Source: Acinetobacter sp. NCu2D-2 (lineage in GTDB: Bacteria > Pseudomonadota > Gammaproteobacteria > Pseudomonadales > Moraxellaceae). Taken from it: DNA of 64,000 nt. A program made the translations under genes and the position numbers. The notes under the pieces are model-generated. The model saw only the letters and a list, made by a program, of their open reading frames with translations, searched no databases and was not told where the DNA came from. Location of the stretch: assembly GCF_001647675.1 (NCBI RefSeq), contig NZ_CP015594.1:1-64000 (forward strand), read 5' to 3'. Positions 54,866 to 64,000 of the stretch are shown here, piece after piece (within the stretch, counting starts at the first letter, position 1; each line of letters begins with the position of its first letter).

Positions 54866-55816
54866 AGTATCTTCACCTTCGCCACGGTAAACTTTAACTT
54901 CTTGAACAGGGTATGGAATTGAAATGCTATGTTCAGCAAATGCTTCAATCACATATTCTTGTACAGCACTGATTGAGTTACCCGTAGTTGTTTCTTGAGT
55001 ATCAACCCACCACGTTACTGTCAGATTAATTGAGAAGTCTGCAAGTTGGCTGACATTCACGCTAAACGCAGGCTGACTCAAGATCGATTGATCTTTGTCT
55101 AAGATCGCCATAATGATATTTTTGGCTTTTTGGATATCATCTTCATAGCCAATACCCACCACAAACTGACAACGACGGCGTGTATATGCGGTCACAACAG
55201 TCACGGCACTGGTGTAAACCGTTGCGTTTGGAATCACGATACGTTTGCCTTCAGGCGAGCGTAGGAACGTTGCGCGGATCTGAATATCTTCAACTGTCCC
55301 TTCAAAACCAGAAACCACAATGTCGTCACCAATTTTGAACGGTTCGCCAAGTAAAATCAGAACGCCTGAAAGTAAGTTTTGGAAAATGTCCTTAAACGCG
55401 AAACCGATTGCGACAGAACCAATCCCCAACGCACTCATTAACTGACCTGGTGTGAAGCCAGGAATGGCAACGACCATCGCGATTAAGAAACCAATGAATA
55501 AGATCGCAGATGTCCCGACACGGTTCAGCACTAATACAAGGTTCTGCTTGCTGTAACTGCGCTCACCAATGGCTTTGCGAACAAAGAACTTAAAGAGTTT
55601 TGACAAGAAATAGAAAATTGTAAAAACCACCAGCGCGATGCAGATATACGGGACACGTTCCCAAAAACCATCGACAAACTTATCGATCGTTGAATATGCA
55701 TCGTTGTATTTAGCTGTGTGCTCTAGCACAGTTTGTGCGGTTTTTTCAGTTGCATCATGCAAAAGCTGAGATGTACCTTCGGTCACATCGCTTAGAGCAT
55801 TGTTTTTTTCAGCCAC
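54839..55816 (-). CDS. MscS-family small-conductance mechanosensitive channel
   Basis: A 325-residue inner-membrane protein. After a helical N terminus, three hydrophobic segments (about 50-165) end in the pore helix GLGSVAIGFAFKDIFQNLLSG, then the conserved beta domain GEPFKIGDDIVVSGFEGTVEDI and PNATVYTSAVTVV. It would open on membrane tension to release solutes. It converges on rsmE with a 27-base coding overlap. Confidence 0.92.
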   Translation of the reverse strand: MAEKNNALSDVTEGTSQLLHDATEKTAQTVLEHTAKYNDAYSTIDKFVDGFWERVPYICIALVVFTIFYFLSKLFKFFVRKAIGERSYSKQNLVLVLNRVGTSAILFIGFLIAMVVAIPGFTPGQLMSALGIGSVAIGFAFKDIFQNLLSGVLILLGEPFKIGDDIVVSGFEGTVEDIQIRATFLRSPEGKRIVIPNATVYTSAVTVVTAYTRRRCQFVVGIGYEDDIQKAKNIIMAILDKDQSILSQPAFSVNVSQLADFSINLTVTWWVDTQETTTGNSISAVQEYVIEAFAEHSISIPYPVQEVKVYRGEGEDTSGRAKQTT

Positions 55817-56004
55817 GAGAATTCCGAAATCAAAATTTGCACTATTTTGCCTGATTTTGGCTAAAAAATTAAGGCATCTCCTATGCTGTGCTGCTGCACT
55901 TTCTTAAAAAAGTGTACTGATGTGTTATCTACTGCCTATCTTCCATCCACAAGTGTTAGGCTGTTTTTAATTATGCCAATCAATCTACGACGAAAGCATT
56001 ATTG

Positions 56005-56021
56005 TTGGATTTGAAATCCAA
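56005..56021. promoter_or_regulatory. Inverted repeat upstream of acs
   Basis: TTGGATTTGAAATCCAA is palindromic about a central base, about 90 bases before the acs start and within the region shared with the divergent mscS. It could be an operator; no binder is identified. Confidence 0.4.
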
Positions 56022-56111
56022 AGTACATACTGACATGATGCAGATATAAAAAACCAAAAATGTGGCATGAGCTCTCGTGATGAGAGTCTAGAAGATCAAG
56101 GAAATATAAAG

Positions 56112-58055
56112 ATGAAAGAGATCTACCCAGTACCTGCGGAATTTAAGAAAACAGCGCGTACCAACGAAGCTGAGTACTTTGAACGCTATCAAAAATCTAT
56201 TGAAGATCCTGACAGCTTTTGGGCTGAACAAGCGCAGCGTTTAGATTGGATTAAACCATTTACTCAGGTTAAAAATACCAGTTTTGATAAAGACAATTTT
56301 AAAATTGAATGGTTTGCAGATGGTCAATTGAACCTGAGTGCCAACTGTTTAGACCGCCATCTTAAAGAACATCCTTATAAACCTGCGATTATTTGGGAAG
56401 GCGATCATCCTTCACGTCATAAAATCATTTCTTTTGCTGAATTGCATGATGAAACTTGCCGTTTTGCCAATGTATTGAAAAAACATGGCATTCGCAAAGG
56501 CGATCGCGTTGTGCTTTATATGCCGATGATTTCAGAGGCTGCAATTGCCATGTTGGCATGTGCACGTATTGGTGCCGTGCATTGCGTAGTATTTGGAGGA
56601 TTCTCACCTGATTCATTGGCCAGCCGTATTGAAGACAGCCAAGCGAAAATGGTGATTACTGCCGATTCTGGCATGCGTGGTGGTAAGCCAATTCCACTGA
56701 AAGAAAACGTTGATGCTGCTTTGAATATTGCAAGGACAGAGTCAGTTGAACATGTGATGGTGGTTCACCGTACAGGCAATTCGATTGAGATGAAGCAAGA
56801 TCGTGACCTTTGGTATCACATGGAAATTATGACAGTCACTGATGACTGTCCACCTGAACCCATGAATGCTGAAGATCCGCTCTTTATCCTGTATACCTCA
56901 GGTTCGACTGGAAAACCCAAAGGGGTCTTACATACCACAGGTGGTTATCTGACTTATGTCAACTCAAGCTTCCGAGAAGTGTTTGATATAAAGCAAGATG
57001 ATGTGTTCTGGTGTACCGCAGATGTTGGCTGGATTACAGGGCATTCCTATGTGTTGTATGGACCGCTCTCCAATGGAACGACTACGGTCATGTTTGAAGG
57101 TGTACCACAGTATCCAACATGGGCACGTACAGGACATATCGTCGATAAACACAATGTCACGATTTTATATACCGCACCGACAGCCATTCGCGCCATGATG
57201 CGTGAAGGTGATGCATTTGTACGTGAAAGTGATCGCAGTAGCTTACGTTTGCTGGGTTCAGTAGGTGAACCGATTAACCCTGAAGCATGGAACTGGTATT
57301 ACTCAGTGGTCGGTGAAAGCCGTTGTCCTGTTGTAGATACGTGGTGGCAGACAGAAACCGGCGGTTTTATGATTAGTCCATTACCAGGTGCAACCGATTT
57401 AAAACCAGGTTCAGCAACACGTCCATTCTTTGGGGTAAAACCTGCGATTGTCGATGCAGATGGCAAAGAGCTTGAAGGCGCTGTAGAGGGTAATTTAGTC
57501 ATTAAAGATTCATGGCCGGGCCAGATGCGAACCATCTGGGGTGATCCTGAACGCTTTATTGAAGCTTATTTTTCGACCTATCCGGGCACCTATTTTACTG
57601 GTGATGGTGCACGTCGTGATGAAGATGGCTACTACTGGATTACAGGGCGTGTTGATGACGTTCTCAATGTCTCAGGGCATCGATTGGGTACAGCCGAAAT
57701 TGAAAGTGCGTTAGTTGCCCATGAAGCTGTTGCTGAAGCTGCCGTCATCGGGATGCCGCATGACATTAAAGGGCAAGGTATTTGTGCCTTTGTGACCTTA
57801 CAAGCTGGTGTTGAAAGTACAGATTTATTGCGCCGTGAACTCATTCATTGGGTTCGAAAAATTCTGGGTCCAATTGCAACGCCTGATGCTTTGCACTGGG
57901 CGCCTGCGTTACCGAAAACCCGCTCAGGGAAAATTATGCGCCGTATTTTAAGAAAAATTGCTGCCAATGAACTGGATAGTTTAGGGGATACCTCAACTTT
58001 GGCTGAGCCGCAAGTGGTGGATCAATTGATTGAAGAAGTGAAACGCAATAGTTAA
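56112..58055 (+). CDS. acs: Acetyl-coenzyme A synthetase
   Basis: A 647-residue AMP-forming ligase that activates acetate to acetyl-Co[16 protein letters not shown] is the adenylation P-loop, WWQTETGG the A5 motif, [24 protein letters not shown] the hinge, and K607 (RSGKIMRR) the catalytic and regulatory acetylated lysine. I start at the ATG at 56112 because of the AAGGA upstream and the family N terminus; open frame to 56067 is less likely. A terminator follows. Confidence 0.96.
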   Translation: MKEIYPVPAEFKKTARTNEAEYFERYQKSIEDPDSFWAEQAQRLDWIKPFTQVKNTSFDKDNFKIEWFADGQLNLSANCLDRHLKEHPYKPAIIWEGDHPSRHKIISFAELHDETCRFANVLKKHGIRKGDRVVLYMPMISEAAIAMLACARIGAVHCVVFGGFSPDSLASRIEDSQAKMVITADSGMRGGKPIPLKENVDAALNIARTESVEHVMVVHRTGNSIEMKQDRDLWYHMEIMTVTDDCPPEPMNAEDPLFILYTSGSTGKPKGVLHTTGGYLTYVNSSFREVFDIKQDDVFWCTADVGWITGHSYVLYGPLSNGTTTVMFEGVPQYPTWARTGHIVDKHNVTILYTAPTAIRAMMREGDAFVRESDRSSLRLLGSVGEPINPEAWNWYYSVVGESRCPVVDTWWQTETGGFMISPLPGATDLKPGSATRPFFGVKPAIVDADGKELEGAVEGNLVIKDSWPGQMRTIWGDPERFIEAYFSTYPGTYFTGDGARRDEDGYYWITGRVDDVLNVSGHRLGTAEIESALVAHEAVAEAAVIGMPHDIKGQGICAFVTLQAGVESTDLLRRELIHWVRKILGPIATPDALHWAPALPKTRSGKIMRRILRKIAANELDSLGDTSTLAEPQVVDQLIEEVKRNS

Positions 58056-58074
58056 AAAACTGATTTAGCTTTCT

Positions 58075-58105
58075 AAAAATACCGACTTTTACGTCGGTAT
58101 TTTTA
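58075..58105 (+). terminator. Rho-independent terminator of acs
   Basis: AAAAATACCGAC, loop TTTTAC, GTCGGTATTTTT. Confidence 0.92.
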
Positions 58106-58192
58106 TGTGGGGAATAAGCTCAGCATGCTTTTGCATAATGTCAGGGAAAGTGATCTGTTAAGCTAATTGCATGCTGTAAATGAGTAATAAGA

Positions 58193-59374
58193 ATGAATGC
58201 ACGATCACCTAATTTAGAATTATCCGCTGTTGAAATAGCAGAAAAACTAGCAGCAGAATTTGCGAAAACTGCTGCACAGCGTGATAAACAAGGGGGCAAC
58301 CCGAAACATGAGCGTGATCTGATTCGTCAAAGCGGTCTGCTAGGATTATCTATTCCTAAAGCATTTGGTGGTCAGGGGGCAGATTGGCGAACGATTTTTA
58401 AAACCATTCAAACCATTGCCCGTGTTGATAGCTCATTGGCACATGTCTATGGCTTCCATCACTTACTCATTGCGACGGTTGAACTTTTTTCTCAAGCTGA
58501 ACAATACGCACCGTGGTTTAAACAAACTGCCGAACAGAATCTATTCTGGGGAAATACTTTAAACCCTTTGGATCGACGTACCACAGCGACCCAAGTGTCT
58601 GAAAATGAATTTATTTTCCATGGAGATAAAAGTTTCTGTTCAGGTTCAATGGATTCGGACATTTTGCTGTGTTCAGGATATAACGAGGCAGGAAAATTAC
58701 TCATTGGGGTGATTCCTACCGCACGCGAAGGCGTGAGTTTTCTTGGTGATTGGAACAATATGGGACAGCGCCAAACGGACAGTGGTACCAGTCATTTTGA
58801 ACAAGTCAAAGTGTTTAAAGACGAACTACTTTTAAATCCTGGGCCGCTTAGTACACCGTATTCAAGCTTACGTCCGCTTATTGCTCAATTGATATTCGTG
58901 CATATGTTCTTGGGTGTGGCGGAAGGTGCTTTCGACGTGGCAAAAGATACAGTCCAAACGCAAAAGGCATGGTCGAAGTCACTTGCGGAGCAGGCGGTAA
59001 ATGATCCATTTACCCAAAAACATTTTGCTGAATTTTATGTGCAACTTGAAGGGGTACGTTTGTTAGCAAACAAAGCGATTCAAACTTTGCAGCAGGCGTG
59101 GGATATAGGTGCTGATTTGACTGCGGCACAGCGTGGTGAAGTCTCTATTGCAATTGCGACGGCCAAAATCGCCGCGACCAATACCTCGCTCTATATCACG
59201 CAGAATATCTTCCAAGTTATGGGGGCTCGTGCAACCACCGCGAAATTAAACTTAGACCGTTTTTGGCGTAATGTACGGACCCAAACCTTGCACGACCCTG
59301 TAGATTATAAATATCAGGAAATTGGTGAATGGGTACTGACAGGTAAAGTGCCTGATCCAAGTTTTTATTCTTAA
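58193..59374 (+). CDS. Acyl-CoA dehydrogenase-fold flavoenzyme, DszC/SfnC type
   Basis: A 393-residue flavin enzyme. The three-domain acyl-CoA dehydrogenase fold is suggested by SGLLGLSIPKAFGGQGADW, FHGDKSFCSGS and QVMGARATTAKLNLDRFWRNVRTQTLHDPVDYK. The last motif, with its His and Arg, is typical of DszC/SfnC-type flavin monooxygenases rather than beta-oxidation enzymes. It may oxidise an organosulfur compound; the sfnG-like gene 4 kb away would fit, but they are not in one operon. Confidence 0.8.
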   Translation: MNARSPNLELSAVEIAEKLAAEFAKTAAQRDKQGGNPKHERDLIRQSGLLGLSIPKAFGGQGADWRTIFKTIQTIARVDSSLAHVYGFHHLLIATVELFSQAEQYAPWFKQTAEQNLFWGNTLNPLDRRTTATQVSENEFIFHGDKSFCSGSMDSDILLCSGYNEAGKLLIGVIPTAREGVSFLGDWNNMGQRQTDSGTSHFEQVKVFKDELLLNPGPLSTPYSSLRPLIAQLIFVHMFLGVAEGAFDVAKDTVQTQKAWSKSLAEQAVNDPFTQKHFAEFYVQLEGVRLLANKAIQTLQQAWDIGADLTAAQRGEVSIAIATAKIAATNTSLYITQNIFQVMGARATTAKLNLDRFWRNVRTQTLHDPVDYKYQEIGEWVLTGKVPDPSFYS

Positions 59375-59384
59375 TCAATATCAA

Positions 59385-59407
59385 GAAGCCCTCAATAGAG
59401 GGCTTTC
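59385..59407. terminator. Bidirectional terminator
   Basis: GAAGCCCTC, loop AATA, GAGGGCTTTC between the flavoenzyme gene and the convergent photolyase remnant; T-runs are weak. Confidence 0.75.
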
Positions 59408-60196
59408 ATCTTTAGGTATTGGCGTGTTTAAAGACTTCAATCGCACATGCTCGGGAACTTTTTAAGTCGACAATCGGATGTGGATAATCCAATTTAAGCT
59501 CCTTATTTTTCGCATAAGGTTCATGAACCATAGTGCTGTCTAAATGTTTCAACTCAGGCAGCCATTTCTTAATGTAGTCACCGTTAGGGTCAAAACGCTG
59601 CGACTGATTAATCGGGTTAAAGATTCGGAAATAGGGCGCTGCATCCATACCTGTCGAGGCACACCATTGCCATCCACCATTATTGGCAGCTAAGTCACCA
59701 TCAATCAAATGTTGCATAAACCATGCTTCACCAAGTCGCCAATCAATCAGTAAATTCTTGCACAAGAACATAGCCGTAATCATTCTGACGCGATTATGCA
59801 TCCACCCTGTTGCCAAGAGTTGACGCATGCCTGCATCCACAATAGGAATACCTGTTTGACCGCGTTGCCAAGCGTCTAAATCTTCAGGTGCATCGCGCCA
59901 TGGAATCTGTTTGGTATTGGCTTTAAATGGTTGATGTTTTGAAACGTGTGGGAAGTCGTGCAAGGTATGCTGATAAAACTCACGCCACAGCAATTCATCG
60001 AGCCAAGTCTGTTGACCTTCGTTATTAATTTGGAAATAACCATTGGTGTTTTTAAATAATGCTTGTATGCAATGGCGAATTGAAAGCATGCCTAAATTTA
60101 AATAAGGCGAAAGTTGGCTAGTGCCATCTAAACTCGGGACATCGCGTTCATCTTTATAGTATTCGACTTGATCTTCTATCTTAAAGTGAAAGAGGA

Positions 60197-60220
60197 CTCC
60201 ACCCGACAGTCAGGGTGGAG
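60197..60220. repeat. Left-end hairpin of IS605 copy 2
   Basis: CTCCACCC (60197-60204) and GGGTGGAG (60213-60220), identical in stem to copy 1. Confidence 0.88.
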
Positions 60221-60236
60221 GTGAATTTCAAGGATT

Positions 60237-60635
60237 TTAACCTTGTTGGTTTTCAATGTATTTTTTAATAATATCCAAAGGTGCGCCACCACAAGACCCT
60301 GCAAAATATGAGCGTGACCACAAAACAGGTTTTGCGTAACTACCACGTAAATCTAAAAACTCATTTCTCATTCTTCTGCTTGTTACTGATTTTAAGTTAT
60401 TTACCAATTTACTGAGTTGAACTGTCGGTGGGTACTGAATAAGCATGTGAACATGGTCAGCTTCACCATTACACTCCTTTAATTCCGCATCAAACTCTTT
60501 GCAGATTTCAGATGCACACTCAATAAAATACTTATGATGCAACTCACCTAGAATTTTCTTTCTGTACTTAGTAATAAACACTAAATGTACATGCAAATTA
60601 AAGGCTGAATGTCGGTTTTTATATATTTCTGTCAT
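60237..60635 (-). CDS. tnpA: TnpA, Y1 transposase of IS605 copy 2
   Basis: A 132-residue HUH transposase identical to copy 1 except Arg45 to Cys. The HUH pair H61/H63 and Tyr126 are intact. The effect of the Cys is unknown. Confidence 0.95.
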   Translation of the reverse strand: MTEIYKNRHSAFNLHVHLVFITKYRKKILGELHHKYFIECASEICKEFDAELKECNGEADHVHMLIQYPPTVQLSKLVNNLKSVTSRRMRNEFLDLRGSYAKPVLWSRSYFAGSCGGAPLDIIKKYIENQQG

Positions 60636-60693
60636 TGGTGAATGGCTTAATTAGTGGTAGTATTTATACATATTAACACATACACACTCATTT

Positions 60694-61998
60694 ATGAAAA
60701 TCAACAAAGCGTACAAATTTAGGCTTGAGCCTAATGCAGAACAGGAGCTTGTTTTAAACAAGTTGCTTGGTTCTGCACGTTTTGTTTGGAATCAGATATT
60801 GGCTGCATCATTCGAGATGCTTGCTAATAATGAGCGAATTAACAAAGTTAATTTAGTTAATAAAATCCCTGAATTACGCAAAAAGCCTGAGTGTGCTTTT
60901 TTAGAAAACAGTTCAAATGGTGTCTCACTTCAACAAAAAGTTCGTGATCTTGGTGATGCTTGGGGTAAATTCTTCGATAAAAAAGAACAAGCCAAGCTAA
61001 AGCAAAAACCATTCAAAGCTAAGAAGCCAAAATTTTTTAAATTACCCGATGGTAATGAAATTCAACTTAGACCACTCATGCCACGATTCAAGAAAAAATC
61101 AGATGGTTATGATTCAATTCGTATTGTTCAATTTAATAGGTATTGTTGGGTTAAAGGCAACCAAGTTAAATTGCCTAGTGATATTGGCGTTGTAAAATTT
61201 AGAAAATCACAAGATATTTTAGGCGAGATTAAGAACGTCACAATCTCAAAGCATGTTGGCAAGTGGTATATCTCTTTTGGTGTTGAAAACACAATTGAAA
61301 CACCAATTCACCCATCTAAATCAGCTATTGGTGTTGATCTTGGCATCAAGAAATTGGTCACAACCTCTAATGGTCAGGTATTCAACCCGATCAATAGTTT
61401 TAAAGCCAATCAAGTGAAATTAGCTAGACTTCAACGCAAGTTGAAAAAGAAAACCAAGTTCAGTGAAAATTGGAAAAAACTTAATTTAAAAGTTAACAAA
61501 CTACATCATCATATTGCCAATATTCGGCATGACTACTTGCACAAAGTCACTACAACTCTCAGCAAAAACCACGCAATGATCGTAGTTGAGGACTTAAAAG
61601 TAGCTAATATGTCGAAGTCTGCAAAAGGCTCAATTGAGAAAAAAGGAAAGAATGTTAAAGCCAAATCAGGCTTAAACAAATCAATCCTAGATCAAGGGTG
61701 GTCAATGCTTGTTGATATGTTGGAGTATAAGCAACAATGGCGAGGTGGCTTACTTGTTAAAGTTGACCCTAAATATACAAGTCAGACTTGTAGTTCATGT
61801 GGTCATGTTGCAAAAGAAAATAGGCTCACTCAGGCAAACTTTAACTGTATTGAGTGTGGTTTTAGCGAGAATGCGGATATAAATGCTTCTCGCAATATTT
61901 TGGCGGTGGGACACACCGTTTTGTCTGTGGAGGGTGGATGCGGTAAAGGTCGCCTTGTGAAGCAGAAAGCAAGCGAAATCCGTGAGGGAGTCGCCTAA
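60694..61998 (+). CDS. tnpB: TnpB, RNA-guided nuclease of IS605 copy 2
   Basis: A 434-residue TnpB with catalytic D215, E299 and D395 and the zinc finger Cys366/369/385/388. It has Ala15 and Thr254 where copy 1 has Thr and Ile. Probably active. TnpB cuts DNA matching its guide next to a TAM, which restores copies at excised sites. Confidence 0.95.
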   Translation: MKINKAYKFRLEPNAEQELVLNKLLGSARFVWNQILAASFEMLANNERINKVNLVNKIPELRKKPECAFLENSSNGVSLQQKVRDLGDAWGKFFDKKEQAKLKQKPFKAKKPKFFKLPDGNEIQLRPLMPRFKKKSDGYDSIRIVQFNRYCWVKGNQVKLPSDIGVVKFRKSQDILGEIKNVTISKHVGKWYISFGVENTIETPIHPSKSAIGVDLGIKKLVTTSNGQVFNPINSFKANQVKLARLQRKLKKKTKFSENWKKLNLKVNKLHHHIANIRHDYLHKVTTTLSKNHAMIVVEDLKVANMSKSAKGSIEKKGKNVKAKSGLNKSILDQGWSMLVDMLEYKQQWRGGLLVKVDPKYTSQTCSSCGHVAKENRLTQANFNCIECGFSENADINASRNILAVGHTVLSVEGGCGKGRLVKQKASEIREGVA

Positions 61999-62054
61999 GA
62001 GCTTTTGCTTTTAGAATCCTCCACTTGAGCTAGTCGAAAGTGGTGGGAGTGTGT
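61850..62054 (+). ncRNA. Candidate omega (guide) RNA of TnpB, copy 2
   Basis: The tnpB 3' end and right end, including the RE hairpin, should form the omega RNA scaffold. The flank directly beyond the RE, CAAAAAGTGATGCAATCGTT (62055-62074), would be the guide, which differs from copy 1. The 5' boundary is a guess. Confidence 0.45.
62017..62048. repeat. Right-end hairpin of IS605 copy 2
   Basis: CCACTT pairs with AAGTGG, and TCC with GGG(A) beyond one T-T mismatch. Y1 transposases typically recognise such imperfect hairpins with an unpaired base. Confidence 0.75.
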
Positions 62055-62857
62055 CAAAAAGTGATGCAATCGTTGTTCAATGGTTTCATCTTCAACTGAC
62101 CATAATTGAGCGATGTCAGGATTATGATAAGGCTGAGCAAACTGATATAAATCAACTTGTTTGAGGCTTAGATTGAGCTTCAATTCTTTCTGTACTCCAA
62201 TATCAGGTAAACATGCTGGAACATCCAAAATTAACCGCTCATAACATTTTTTCTTAAAAGCAGTGAAAACCTGATAGGGCTGATTGCTACCATTACGAAT
62301 GGTCGTTAAAGGAAACAGGGTAAGATCTTCATAAAGGCTCAGTTGAATATCAAGTTTTTTTAATAGCTCCAAAGCGACTTGATCACGCTGTTCTTCATTA
62401 AAACCGACTTCGATATTGGCATGAACGTGATGAATGTTCAGACTTTGGCAGAGTTCTAGTAACCGTGTTGGAATGTGTTGCCACAAAGGTTCTTCTAAGA
62501 TTAAAAGTGGAATGTTGAGTTCCGCCAATTGGGTTTTTAAAACTTTTAATCGTCTGAGATAAAGATCAATTTTAATATCGGCATCTTGATGTAAGCGCCA
62601 CTGTTCCGGCGTAAGAAATACCACGCCAATACAGAGACCGTGTTGCGCTGCAAAGAACAGGGCACTGTGATCATGAATACGTAGATCCTGACGAAACCAA
62701 ACCAATTGCATAGCGGTTATTCTAAAATGATGACTTAAACCAATTGTAAGAAAAGGGATGTGAATAAACTGTATAGAAATGGATGCAATACAAAAATTTA
62801 AAAGCAATGGTATTTTACTTATGCAAAATACCATCAAAAATAGAATCGGGCTGGATA

Positions 62858-63472
62858 TTAGCCTCGGTGAATATTTTCCAATGTATCCACCAATGTTCGT
62901 GTGGTTTGATCAATTTCATAATTGATTTCATCACCGACTTTGACATTTTTCCATGTGGTAAGGCGTAAGGTTTCAGGAATCAAGTCGATTGAAATTTCAC
63001 TCGTTTCACGGTCGACACGATTGACCGTCAGACTACAACCATTTAGCCCAATAAAACCTTTAAGGAAAAAGTATTTGATATTGCCGTTCGGAATTTGAAT
63101 ATCAATATGATAGGTCTCGCCACGTCTTTCTAATGCTTTTACGAGCGCTGTTCCTTCAATATGTCCATACAGATTATGTCCGCCATTTTCACTACCGACT
63201 TTGGCAGAGCGTTCAATATTGACTTCATCACCCACCTTAAGTGCTTTTAGGGTGGTCAGTTCAAGTGTGACATTTGAAATATCAAAATGGATTTGATTAA
63301 GCGTAGTATCAATTTTAGTGACGGTTAAGCAGACACCATTGATGGCAACACTTGCACCGATAAATACATCCTGAAAAAACTGCTGTTCATTACTGACGAT
63401 AATTGTAATAAAACCATCGCCTTTTTTAATTTCAATAATTTTTTCTAAGCCTTGAACAATACCTGTATACAT
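62858..63472 (-). CDS. ribE: Riboflavin synthase alpha chain
   Basis: A 204-residue enzyme joining two lumazines to make riboflavin. Two lumazine-binding repeats are seen: MYTGIVQGLEKI...GASVAINGVCLTVTKID and YGHIEGTALVKALERRG...GFIGLNGCSLTVNRVD. I start at 63472 (MYTGIV), with AGGA eight bases upstream; 63478 (MSMYTG) is also possible. It lies downstream of the sfnG-like gene, whose flavin it might supply, but a terminator separates them. Confidence 0.92.
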   Translation of the reverse strand: MYTGIVQGLEKIIEIKKGDGFITIIVSNEQQFFQDVFIGASVAINGVCLTVTKIDTTLNQIHFDISNVTLELTTLKALKVGDEVNIERSAKVGSENGGHNLYGHIEGTALVKALERRGETYHIDIQIPNGNIKYFFLKGFIGLNGCSLTVNRVDRETSEISIDLIPETLRLTTWKNVKVGDEINYEIDQTTRTLVDTLENIHRG

Positions 63473-63541
63473 CGACATATTCCTAATTAAGCTAATTTTG
63501 ATTGTAAGCAGCAATTGAAAAGCTGACCACCACATTTATAT

Positions 63542-63572
63542 AAAAAAACCCTCAGGCCGAGCCCTGAGGGTT
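63542..63572 (-). terminator. Rho-independent terminator of the sfnG-like gene
   Basis: On the minus strand: AACCCTCAGG, loop of about six, CCTGAGGGTT, and seven T. Confidence 0.92.
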
Positions 63573-63613
63573 GAAATTGGAACAACGTTTATCGTTATTA
63601 TTATCGGGCTGCT

Positions 63614-64000
63614 TTAGGCAGATTTAGCAGTAATTAGACTTTGCTCTTTGGCTTCAAGTTCACGTACCAATGGCAACACTTTTTCACCGAAGTATTCTAC
63701 TTCTTCAATGAAATGCAGGAAGCCTGAAAGAATTAAATCAACACCAACTTTCTTCAGTTCAACAATGCGCTCTGCAATTTGCTGTGGTGTACCGATGAGG
63801 TTAGTACGGAAACCATCGTTGTATTGAACTAAATCTTCAAAGGTTGATTTTGCCCAGTTACCTTCACCTTCGTTGGTGGCTGCACCTGCTTCACGTGTTG
63901 CATCACCAAAAGATTTCACGGCATCAACATGGGCTTTATCAATAATCTCTTGAAGCACGGCTTTAGCTTCTTCTTCAGTATCACGTGCAATGATGAAAGC
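63614..64000 (-). CDS. sfnG: Flavin-dependent monooxygenase (SfnG-like), 3' part
   Basis: The 3' part of a gene entering from beyond the right edge of the window. The visible 128 residues begin AFIIARDTEEEAKAVLQEI and include GTPQQIAERIVELKKVGVDLILSGFLHFIEEVEYFGEKVLPLV, the C-terminal part of the bacterial-luciferase-like fold of dimethylsulfone monooxygenase SfnG. SfnG uses FMNH2 and O2 to convert dimethylsulfone to methanesulfinate. The catalytic N-terminal half is not in this window. Confidence 0.8.
   Translation of the reverse strand, partial: AFIIARDTEEEAKAVLQEIIDKAHVDAVKSFGDATREAGAATNEGEGNWAKSTFEDLVQYNDGFRTNLIGTPQQIAERIVELKKVGVDLILSGFLHFIEEVEYFGEKVLPLVRELEAKEQSLITAKSA

Larger units (their letters stand above)
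60180..62054 (+). mobile_element. IS200/IS605-family element, copy 2, 1875 bp
   Basis: Inverted relative to copy 1 (40060-41934), with the same length and almost the same sequence. TCTAT lies directly at the tnpA-side end (60175-60179). The hairpin at 60197-60220 marks the left end, and the imperfect one at 62017-62048, with an unpaired T, the right end. It interrupts phrB. Confidence 0.95.
59412..62711 (-). pseudogene. phrB: Deoxyribodipyrimidine photolyase interrupted by IS605-type copy 2
   Basis: The 5' part (62711 to 62055) encodes the antenna-binding N-terminal domain MQLVWFRQDLRIHDHSALFFA. The 3' part (60179 to 59412) encodes the FAD-binding catalytic domain with DGTSQLSPYLNLG, WREFYQHTLHDFPH, TGIPIVDAGMRQL, WMHNRVRMI, LIDGDLAANNGGWQW and RIFNPINQSQRFDP. 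Removing the 1875-base insertion restores one frame (LHHFL joined to IEDQVEYYKDERD) of about 474 residues, the normal length. The enzyme, which repairs UV pyrimidine dimers with light, is lost unless the element excises precisely. The break lies near residue 219, before the FAD domain. Confidence 0.92.

Overview
The window reads as chromosomal DNA of an Acinetobacter species. The evidence is an AT-leaning gammaproteobacterial gene set with the cell-division order murG-murC-ddl-ftsQ-ftsA-ftsZ-lpxC-dciA-M23 peptidase, tandem porins of the Acinetobacter Omp33-36-like type, a homodimeric-type aceE with a three-lipoyl aceF, and the order guaB-glmM-pdxH-recJ. The species assignment is inference from gene content and style; no rRNA or tRNA gene is present to test it.

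Layout. 1-4.4 kb: a two-gene signalling system, a permease-fused hybrid histidine kinase and a LuxR-type response regulator. 4.4-6.6 kb: an IS4-family insertion sequence sitting in the loop of a stem-loop, then a phospholipase D-like/winged-helix gene behind an 11-bp inverted repeat. 6.6-16.5 kb: small housekeeping and envelope genes (GNAT acetyltransferase, Tsx-like channel, HPF-like factor, ankyrin protein, DsbD, diguanylate cyclase, esterase, DUF2147). 16.8-21.3 kb: xthA and pyrE (divergent), an AT-rich orphan gene, csp, DUF3565 and an NAD(P)-binding oxidoreductase. 21.7-32.4 kb: gshB followed by the 3' half of the division and wall cluster. 32.7-37.4 kb: pyruvate dehydrogenase aceE-aceF. 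37.5-38.4 kb: a yybP-ykoY manganese riboswitch in front of a GDT1/UPF0016 exporter. 38.5-42.1 kb: an ODP-like metallo-hydrolase, a YkgJ-type cysteine-cluster protein, and an IS200/IS605 element (tnpA and tnpB divergent) that splits a membrane-protein gene. 42.4-47.7 kb: guaB, glmM, pdxH, recJ. 47.7-49.4 kb: two tandem porins. 50-59.4 kb: prfB with its programmed frameshift, arsR-nemA, waaA, rsmE, mscS, acs and a DszC/SfnC-like flavoenzyme. 59.4-62.7 kb: a DNA photolyase gene cut in two by a second, nearly identical IS200/IS605 copy in inverted orientation. 62.9-64 kb: riboflavin synthase and the 3' part of an sfnG-like monooxygenase that runs off the window.

The genes mostly serve core functions: peptidoglycan precursor synthesis and division (glmM, murG, murC, ddl, ftsQAZ), lipid A/LPS (lpxC, waaA), purine and pyrimidine synthesis (guaB, pyrE), acetyl-CoA formation (aceEF, acs) and DNA repair (xthA, recJ, the broken phrB).

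The most informative non-routine signals are these. (1) Two IS605-type elements, each 1,875 bp, whose interrupted genes both rejoin in frame. This defines the empty sites, a probable TCTAT target/TAM and the two candidate TnpB guides. (2) An IS4 element inserted in a hairpin, with a 26-bp palindrome over its transposase start. (3) A permease-histidine kinase fusion with a nine-cysteine cluster. (4) Several unexplained RNA-like hairpins: a terminator with no gene before it at 8964-8996, a triple hairpin at 54011-54101, and a 10-bp hairpin inside the start of recJ. No CRISPR array, prophage or clearly new multigene defence system was seen.
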